From NCBI RefSeq assembly GCF_035917995.1, contig NZ_CP109131.1, positions 8,085,095-8,149,094 of the forward strand: a stretch of 64,000 bases of DNA, in the 5' to 3' direction. Numbering within the stretch: the first letter of the stretch is position 1; each line of letters starts with the position of its first letter. The stretch is from Streptosporangium sp. NBC_01755. Its GTDB lineage: Bacteria; Actinomycetota; Actinomycetes; Streptosporangiales; Streptosporangiaceae. Positions 59,060 through 64,000 of the stretch are shown one piece after another. The notes under the pieces were generated by a model. That model worked only from the letters and a program-made list of their open reading frames with translations. It did no database searches and was not told the origin of the DNA. A program made the translations under genes and the position numbers.

Positions 59060-59689
59060 TCAGCGGGCGGTGTAGGCGGCCGTGACCCGATCCGCCGCGG
59101 CCCGCGCGCCGGCCTCGTCCGCTCCTGCCGCGACATCCGCCTCGTACCATCCCAGGCTGCTGAGCGACATGAACCGCCTGCCCTGGTCGGAGGCCGCCCA
59201 TGCCGCGACCTCCTGCGGGTCTGTGGCCTGTCCGGACGACAGGTGGACGGCCAGGCCGATGAGTCCCATGTCCCAGCCGACGCCGACCGCGCCGGGCCCG
59301 AACTCCTCCCACCTCTCGTCGTCGACATGAGCGGTGTGCTCCAGTTCGAAACGCGTCCCGCCCCCGGGCTCGGCCGTCAGCCGGACTTCGATCCAGCTGA
59401 CGTCTCCGCCGTACTCCCAGGTGGCGGCGTAGCTCTTGGGCGGGTCGCAACGCTCGATCCTTCCGCCCGCGTTGCCCTGGAGTTGATAGCGGCCGTGGAG
59501 CCGCAGGTCACCGGAGATGGGCAGAAACCACCGGGGGATGCGTTCGGGATTGGTACAGGCGTCCCAGAGGTCTTCGATCTCGGTTTCGTATGTCTGGCTG
59601 ACGGTCACGACACGCGCCTCACCCGCCTCGAGCACGCGGCTGCCGACCTGTCGCCGTACGGCATTGATCTGCCGGGTGACATCGATCAT
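59060..59689 (-). CDS. SRPBCC/AHSA1-domain protein
   Basis: A 209-residue START/SRPBCC-fold protein. The domain begins VSQTYETEIEDLWDACTNPERIPRWFLPISGD (about 29-60), the usual AHSA1 opening, and continues WEYGGDVSWIEVRLTAEPGGGTRFELEHTAH to a C-terminal helix (WDMGLIGLAVHLSS). It binds a hydrophobic ligand in a helix-grip cavity. An AAGGAG site lies 7 nt before ATG 59689. Such proteins may be coupled to ArsR regulators, but none is adjacent. A C-terminal alanine-rich extension (AGADEAGARAAADRV) is present. Confidence 0.85.
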   Translation of the reverse strand: MIDVTRQINAVRRQVGSRVLEAGEARVVTVSQTYETEIEDLWDACTNPERIPRWFLPISGDLRLHGRYQLQGNAGGRIERCDPPKSYAATWEYGGDVSWIEVRLTAEPGGGTRFELEHTAHVDDERWEEFGPGAVGVGWDMGLIGLAVHLSSGQATDPQEVAAWAASDQGRRFMSLSSLGWYEADVAAGADEAGARAAADRVTAAYTAR

Positions 59690-60007
59690 GCGGTTCTCCT
59701 TGGGTCTGGTCCTTCGCCGGGACGGTGGAGTCGACATCGCGCGGCGGTTTGGTGCTCACCGCATGGGGGCCGCCTCTGAGCGCGCCAGGAAATATTAGAA
59801 CGCGCTTGAGCGGTGAGCGCGCATTTCGGGAAATACGTTCGATTGACTATCGAGAACATGTCAAGCTTGTCACCACCATAGGGAGTGGAAGGGGCGCTTT
59901 CCGCGCTCTGGGTAAGATCCTGCCTTTGCAGGAGGAACGCGGATCACCCCCGGCCCCAGGTCGTCAAGGTGTGGCCCCAGCCGTGTCCGACAGAAAAGAG
60001 CCAGCCG
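59690..60007. other. Upstream region of the dehydratase gene
   Basis: No supported gene. A hairpin TCCTGC-CTTT-GCAGGA lies at 59918-59933, about 75 bp before the ATG at 60008, in what may be the leader RNA. It is followed by GGAGGAACG. No riboswitch class is recognised. Confidence 0.35.
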
Positions 60008-60970
60008 ATGCCCCAGCCGCCGACCTATGACGATGTCCGGAGCGCCGCCGCCCGCATCGCGTCACAGGCCCACCGCACCCCGGTGCTGCGCTCGCGACTG
60101 ATCAACGAACGCGTCGGCGCCGACGTGGTGTTCAAGTGCGAGAACTTCCAACGCGTGGGCGCGTTCAAGTTCCGCGGCGCGTTCAACGCCCTGTCGCGGT
60201 TCACCCCCGACCAGCGACGCTCCGGCGTGATCACCTACTCCTCCGGCAACCACGCCCAGGCGATCGCCCTGGCCGCCCGGCTGCTGGACATCCCGGCCAC
60301 GATCATCATGCCGCACGACGCGCCGGCCGCGAAGGTGACCGCCACCGAGGGCTACGGCGGGCAGGTCGTCCGTTACGACCGCTACACCGAGGACCGGGAG
60401 GAGATCGGCCGCGCGCTGGCCGCCGACCGCGGCCTCACGCTGATCCCCCCGTACGACCACCCTCACGTGATCGCCGGTCAGGGCACCGCCGCCAAGGAAC
60501 TGTTCGACGAGGTCGGTGAGCTCGACGCACTCTTCGTACCTCTGGGCGGCGGCGGGTTGCTCTCCGGCACGGCGCTTTCGACCCGGGCGCTGTCACCGGG
60601 GTGCGCGCTGTACGGCGTCGAACCCGAAGCGGGCGACGACGGCCGGCGATCGCTGCGCCAGGGCAGCATCGTCCACATCGACACCCCGAAGACCATCGCC
60701 GACGGCGCGCAGACCCAGCACCTGGGCACCTACCCGTTCGACATCATCCGCCGCGATGTCGACGACATCCTCACCGCCACCGATGCCGAACTCGTCGAGG
60801 GCATGCGGATCTTCGGGTCCATCATGAAAATGGTCGTCGAGCCCACCGGATGCCTCGGTTTCGCCGCCGTCCGCAACCTCGCCCCCCAGTTGCGCGGGCG
60901 GCGGGTCGGCGTGATCATCAGTGGGGGCAACGTCGACCTCGACCGTTACGCGGCACTGCTGACTTTGTGA
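60008..60970 (+). CDS. PLP-dependent threonine/serine dehydratase or racemase
   Basis: A 320-residue fold-type II PLP enzyme. FKFRGAFNALSRF (about 54-66) carries the Schiff-base Lys, SSGNHAQAIALAA is the next hallmark, GGGGLLSG is the phosphate-binding loop, and ISGGNVD is near the C-terminus. No regulatory ACT domain is present, so this is the short catabolic type: threonine/serine deaminase, serine racemase or threo-3-hydroxyaspartate dehydratase. The ATG at 60008 fits the family; a longer frame to 59885 is unlikely. The gene is convergent with the ACC deaminase, 104 bp apart. Confidence 0.9.
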   Translation: MPQPPTYDDVRSAAARIASQAHRTPVLRSRLINERVGADVVFKCENFQRVGAFKFRGAFNALSRFTPDQRRSGVITYSSGNHAQAIALAARLLDIPATIIMPHDAPAAKVTATEGYGGQVVRYDRYTEDREEIGRALAADRGLTLIPPYDHPHVIAGQGTAAKELFDEVGELDALFVPLGGGGLLSGTALSTRALSPGCALYGVEPEAGDDGRRSLRQGSIVHIDTPKTIADGAQTQHLGTYPFDIIRRDVDDILTATDAELVEGMRIFGSIMKMVVEPTGCLGFAAVRNLAPQLRGRRVGVIISGGNVDLDRYAALLTL

Positions 60971-61074
60971 CCCGGGAAGCATCGGCACGGTGCTCTCCGG
61001 CCGCGCCCGGCGTTCCTGGACCTGTGCGACGAGGTTTCCGTTTCCGGAAGCCGGGTCGTCAGGGGACGCGGAGG

Positions 61075-62082
61075 TCAGCGGAAGAGGGCGCTGTAGGCGT
61101 TGACGGCGGGCTGCCCGCCTAGGTGGGCGTAGAGAACGTTGGAGTCCGGACCGATCTCACCGCTCCTGACCAGGTCGATGAGCCCGGCCATGGACTTGCC
61201 CTCGTACACCGGGTCGATGATCATGCCTTCCAGGCCACCGGTGAGCCGCATCGCGTCCAGCGTCGAGGAGACCGGGATGCCGTAGAGGTCACCGGCCCAG
61301 CCCTCCAGCACGGTGATCTCGTCTTCCCGCAGGTCACGCCCGAGGCCGATCAGCTCGGCGGTGTTACGGGCGATCCTCTCCACCTGCGCCCGGGTCGCCT
61401 CGATCTTGGCGGAGGCGTCGATACCGATCACCCGGCGGGGACGCTCCTGACCGGCGAAGCCGGCGATCATCCCGGCGTGGGTGGAACCGGTGACGCTGCA
61501 GACGATGATCGTGTCGAAGAACACGCCGAGCTCCCGCTCCTGCCGCTGGACCTCGTAGGCCCAGTTGGCGAAGCCGAGACCGCCGAGGCGGTGGTCGGAT
61601 GCCCCTGCCGGGATCGCGTACGGTACGCCCCCCGCCTCCCGCACCTCCGCGAGGGCCTGCTCCCAGCTGTCCCTGAAGCCGATGTCGAACCCCTCGTCGA
61701 CCAGCCGTACCTCGGCACCCATGATCCGGGAGAGCAGGATGTTACCGACCCGGTCGTTGACCGAGTCGGGCCAGTCCACCCAGCTCTCCTGGACCAGCAG
61801 GGCCTTCAGCCCCAGCTTGGCCGCGACCGCCGCGACCTGGCGGGTGTGGTTGGACTGCACACCGCCGATGGAGACCAGGGTGTCGGCGCCCTGGGCGAGT
61901 GCCTCGGGGATCAGGTATTCCAGCTTGCGGGTCTTGTTGCCGCCGAAGGCGAGACCGCTGTTGCAGTCCTCCCGCTTGGCCCAGATTCGCGCTCCGCCCA
62001 GGTGCGCGGTGAGTCGATCAAGCGGGTGCACCGGGCTCGGCCCGAACAGCAGGGGATGGCGGGGAAAGTCCGCGAGGGACAT
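61075..62082 (-). CDS. acdS: 1-Aminocyclopropane-1-carboxylate deaminase
   Basis: A 335-residue PLP enzyme that opens the ACC ring to 2-oxobutanoate and ammonia. GGNKTRKLEYLIPEAL (about 47-62) holds the Schiff-base Lys. SIGGVQSNHTRQVAAVAAKLGL follows, and late active-site elements DPVYEGKSM and LYAHLGGQPAVNAYS match ACC deaminase rather than D-cysteine desulfhydrase, which has a different residue set here. Length fits AcdS (~338). AAGGAG precedes the ATG at 62082. It lies 28 bp after the GntR gene on the same strand, so they are probably co-transcribed. ACC deaminases are linked to plant association. Confidence 0.9.
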   Translation of the reverse strand: MSLADFPRHPLLFGPSPVHPLDRLTAHLGGARIWAKREDCNSGLAFGGNKTRKLEYLIPEALAQGADTLVSIGGVQSNHTRQVAAVAAKLGLKALLVQESWVDWPDSVNDRVGNILLSRIMGAEVRLVDEGFDIGFRDSWEQALAEVREAGGVPYAIPAGASDHRLGGLGFANWAYEVQRQERELGVFFDTIIVCSVTGSTHAGMIAGFAGQERPRRVIGIDASAKIEATRAQVERIARNTAELIGLGRDLREDEITVLEGWAGDLYGIPVSSTLDAMRLTGGLEGMIIDPVYEGKSMAGLIDLVRSGEIGPDSNVLYAHLGGQPAVNAYSALFR

Positions 62083-62110
62083 GTCGTGCTCCTTGGATTT
62101 CCGGGGTGAT

Positions 62111-62806
62111 TCAGCTTGAGAGTTTCCACGTGCTGCCGGCCGTGTCCCCGGTCGCCGAGTCCGGCAGCGGTGCGAGGGTCTGCCAGTTGGCCCGCGCGGC
62201 CAGCGCGGCGCCTTCGACATCCCCGGCCGCGCACAGCGCGATGATCTCGTCGTGCATTTCCACGGACCCCCGGCCGGTGAGCGAGGAGAAGCGCAGCCGC
62301 TCGACTCGGCGCAGCGCGGGAGTGACCTGCTCAAGCACCGACCCGACCACGTTGTTCGCGCACGCCGTGACGGCGACCGCGTGGAAATCGTCGTCGGCGG
62401 CCAGCGCCCCGTCGACGTCACCGCGCCGCAGCGCCACGGCGAATCGCTCGTTGGCCTGGCGCATCAGATCGAGTTCCCCGTCCGACAGCACCGGCACCGC
62501 TTCGCGTACGGCCAGTTCGTGCATGGCCGCGGCGACGGACTGGGCGCTGCGGGTCTCTCTGTCGTCCAGCGGGCTGACGATGGTGAACCGGCCCGGTTTC
62601 GTCTGTACGAGACCTGACTGTTCGAGACGGACCAGTGCCTCGCGGATCGGTGTGCGGCTGATGCCCAGCCAGCTGATCAGGTCGGCGTCGTTGAGGCGTT
62701 CGCCGGGCGCGAGAGTGCCGTCGACGATCGCGTCACGGAGGGCGCGGTAGGCGTCCTCCCGCAACAGGGACTTGGCGACGAGACCTCGGCTTTTCGGGAC
62801 CGGCAT
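62111..62806 (-). CDS. GntR family regulator (FadR/FCD type)
   Basis: A 231-residue regulator with a GntR winged helix (about 17-80, DAYRALRDAIVDGTLAPGERLNDADLISWLGISRTPIREALVRLE) and an FCD effector domain (about 95-215). The Asp and His metal ligands of FCD are seen in DDDFHAVAV and MHDEIIALC. It is the first gene of the acdS operon. A TGCAATATTTTGCA palindrome overlaps its own start codon, so it likely represses itself and acdS until a ligand, perhaps ACC or a related amino acid, binds. Confidence 0.9.
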   Translation of the reverse strand: MPVPKSRGLVAKSLLREDAYRALRDAIVDGTLAPGERLNDADLISWLGISRTPIREALVRLEQSGLVQTKPGRFTIVSPLDDRETRSAQSVAAAMHELAVREAVPVLSDGELDLMRQANERFAVALRRGDVDGALAADDDFHAVAVTACANNVVGSVLEQVTPALRRVERLRFSSLTGRGSVEMHDEIIALCAAGDVEGAALAARANWQTLAPLPDSATGDTAGSTWKLSS

Positions 62807-62842
62807 GCAAAATATTGCACATCACATTTTGCGTATTGTCAA
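62806..62842 (-). promoter_or_regulatory. Leaderless promoter and overlapping GntR operator
   Basis: On the minus strand a perfect TTGACA (62837-62842) is followed after 17 nt by TGCAAT (62814-62819) as a -10. Transcription would then begin at or within 1-2 nt of the ATG (62806-62804), giving a leaderless mRNA. A palindrome TGCAATATTTTGCA (62806-62819) covers the -10 and start. A bound regulator would physically block it. Confidence 0.5.
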
Positions 62843-62968
62843 TCAGCCCCGAACATCGACCGCGGTACCAGGACCGAAAGACCGCCGATGAAGGACTTCC
62901 GACCCTCAACACGGGACGGGTGCCGCTGTCCAATGAAAGAGGAGCTTCCACCCTTTGAGGAGGAAACG

Positions 62969-63670
62969 ATGCGCGTAAAGGTGAGCGAGGTCATGACGCG
63001 AGCTGTCGCGTCGGTCAACGGCAGCACGCCGTTCAAGGACGTCGCCGAGGTGCTCATCGCCCATGGAGTGAGCGCGGTGCCGGTCGTCGACGCCGAGAAC
63101 CACGTCCTCGGCGTCGTCTCGGAGGCGGATCTGCTGGCCAAGGAGGAGTTCAAGGAGCAGTACTACCGCGAGGGCTACCGGCCGCCGCTGCGCGCCCGGC
63201 TGCGGTACCGGCTCAGCCGTGAGGGGCGTTCGGCCGAGCAGAAGGCCCACGGCGACACCGCCGCCGAGTTGATGACCGCGCCCGCCGTCACCATCGCCCC
63301 GAACGCCCCGGTGGTGTCCGCGATGCGGCTGATGGACGAGCACGGCGTCAAGCGCCTGCCGGTGGTCGACCGGGAGGGCAGGCTGGAGGGCATCGTCAGC
63401 CGTCAGGACCTGCTCAAGGTGTTCCTGCGTCAGGACGACGAGATCGCCCGCGAGATCAGGGAGGACGTTCTCGATCACTCCCTGTGGGTGGACACCTCCC
63501 AGGTGAAGGTCACGGTGCACCAGGGCATCGCGAAGCTGAGCGGCCGCATGGCACGGCGCAGTGACACACTGATCGCGGCCCGGATGGCACTGCGGGTCCA
63601 CGGGGTGGTCGACCTGATCGACGAACTGGAGTGGGACGAGGACGACACCCCCACATGGCAGAGCCGGTAG
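62969..63670 (+). CDS. CBS-domain pair with C-terminal BON domain
   Basis: A 233-residue protein. Two CBS units are seen, MTRAVASVNGSTPFKDVAEVLIAHGVSAVPVVD (about 8-40) and MTAPAVTIAPNAPVVSAMRLMDEHGVKRLPVVDREG (about 100-136). A BON domain (about 160-230; VKVTVHQGIAKLSGRMARRSD) follows. CBS pairs sense adenosyl compounds; BON binds membranes or phospholipids. GAGGAGG lies before ATG 62969, favoured over the longer frame. Such CBS-BON proteins are common in actinomycetes, sometimes linked to stress, but targets are unknown. The gene is divergent from the GntR-acdS operon. Confidence 0.9.
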   Translation: MRVKVSEVMTRAVASVNGSTPFKDVAEVLIAHGVSAVPVVDAENHVLGVVSEADLLAKEEFKEQYYREGYRPPLRARLRYRLSREGRSAEQKAHGDTAAELMTAPAVTIAPNAPVVSAMRLMDEHGVKRLPVVDREGRLEGIVSRQDLLKVFLRQDDEIAREIREDVLDHSLWVDTSQVKVTVHQGIAKLSGRMARRSDTLIAARMALRVHGVVDLIDELEWDEDDTPTWQSR

Positions 63671-63814
63671 TGTCAGCGGTCGCCCAATTGGGCCCTAGCG
63701 CGATCTATGGGGAGCGATCACGTTCGGTGATCAGTTGCGGAGAGCCATGGCACGTAGGAGGTCGAAGTTCGCTATGATCCAGCGGACCATATGACGCGGC
63801 TTGACTGGTGCAGG
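63671..63814. other. Intergenic segment with coding-like antisense trace
   Basis: No supported gene. On the minus strand a short frame (MVRWIIANFDLLRAMALRN, ending near 63,733) is unusually protein-like and could be the end of a transposase or another lost gene. The sequence has a GATCACGTTCGGTGATC imperfect palindrome (about 63716-63732). Confidence 0.3.
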
Positions 63815-64000
63815 GGTTGAGGGAGCCGGCTCGGCGCGGGCGTGGGCCGGATCACCCACCGCCTGCTGGAACTCGGACACGAGGTCGTCGCGGTCGACGA
63901 GTCACCCGAGATGCTCGCCCACATCCGCGGCACCGAGACCGTGTGCTCCCCGATCCAGACCCTGGCCCTGCCGAGAACCTTCGACCTCGTGCTGCTGATC
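63815..64000 (+). pseudogene. SAM-dependent methyltransferase, partial
   Basis: One frame reads GAGVGRITHRLLELGHEVVAVDESPEMLAHI and later LPRTFDLVLLI at the window end: motif I (GxGxGR) and the next acidic strand of a class I methyltransferase. The expected N-terminus is absent and a stop lies just before, so it appears 5'-truncated. The gene continues beyond the window, so its 3' end is not judged. Confidence 0.5.

Overview
The window is chromosomal DNA of a high-GC actinomycete. Evidence includes the high GC content, dense operons with ATGA/GTGA overlaps, GTG/TTG starts, an F420-type luciferase-like oxidoreductase, IclR-controlled degradation genes and a large NB-ARC/WD40 protein. The gene style resembles Streptosporangiales (Nonomuraea/Streptosporangium-like), but no rRNA or intact tRNA is present to fix the genus.

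Layout. 0-2.7 kb holds an IS3-type orfA at the edge, an integrase remnant, an ADP-ribosylglycohydrolase, a small orphan CRISPR-like array and two tRNA T-arm-like fragments. 2.8-6.1 kb holds three ordinary genes: trpF, a penicillin-binding transpeptidase and a PIG-L deacetylase. 6.8-25.3 kb is the most interesting part, a divergent IclR-centred regulon. The leftward arm encodes aldehyde dehydrogenase, SDR, cyclase, formylglycine-type arylsulfatase and F420 oxidoreductase. The rightward arm encodes a three-gene SsuABC/TauABC-like importer, the formylglycine-generating enzyme that would mature the sulfatase, an EthD protein, a thiolase-fold pair with a DUF35 protein, an acyl-CoA ligase, a second cyclase and an AMACR-like CoA enzyme. 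Two similar palindromes sit in the divergent promoter. The sulfatase has no visible signal peptide. The simplest model is import of an intact sulfate ester, cytoplasmic desulfation, oxidation of the alcohol to an acid, CoA activation and carbon-carbon cleavage. The substrate is unknown.

25.4-28.5 kb has IS30-like debris and then a leftward sdpC-sdpA-sdpB-DCC operon, an SDP-type killing-peptide system with no recognisable SdpI immunity gene. 28.9-41.6 kb is a worn block bounded by 56-bp imperfect direct repeats. It contains a 5'-cut P450, acyl-CoA dehydrogenase, two SDRs, a 5'-cut and frameshifted thiolase, a frameshifted TetR, a VOC protein, livF and a 5'-cut livG. It then has a 5'-cut peptide-binding protein joined to an oligopeptide ABC operon with a fused permease-ATPase. 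Several gene fragments meet head to head, as expected of rearrangement scars or possibly assembly joins.

41.6-49.8 kb carries a small basic protein, a PfkB kinase with a coupled hypothetical gene, a YciO-type protein, lspA and a second IclR locus. That locus has an IclR gene, an intact CoA-transferase, an internally deleted MmgE/PrpD, a truncated cyclase next to a MITE-like element, and broken methyltransferase and IclR pieces. 49.8-53.8 kb is one NB-ARC/WD40 gene with homogenised repeats. 54-64 kb has a truncated solute-binding protein, a Tat-type class V aminotransferase, a secreted protease propeptide lacking its protease domain, a 12-bp VNTR and a cold-shock protein. It ends with an AHSA1 protein, a serine/threonine dehydratase, an ACC deaminase next to a GntR regulator, a CBS-BON protein and a partial methyltransferase.

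All calls come from reading the sequence and recognising families. No database search was run.
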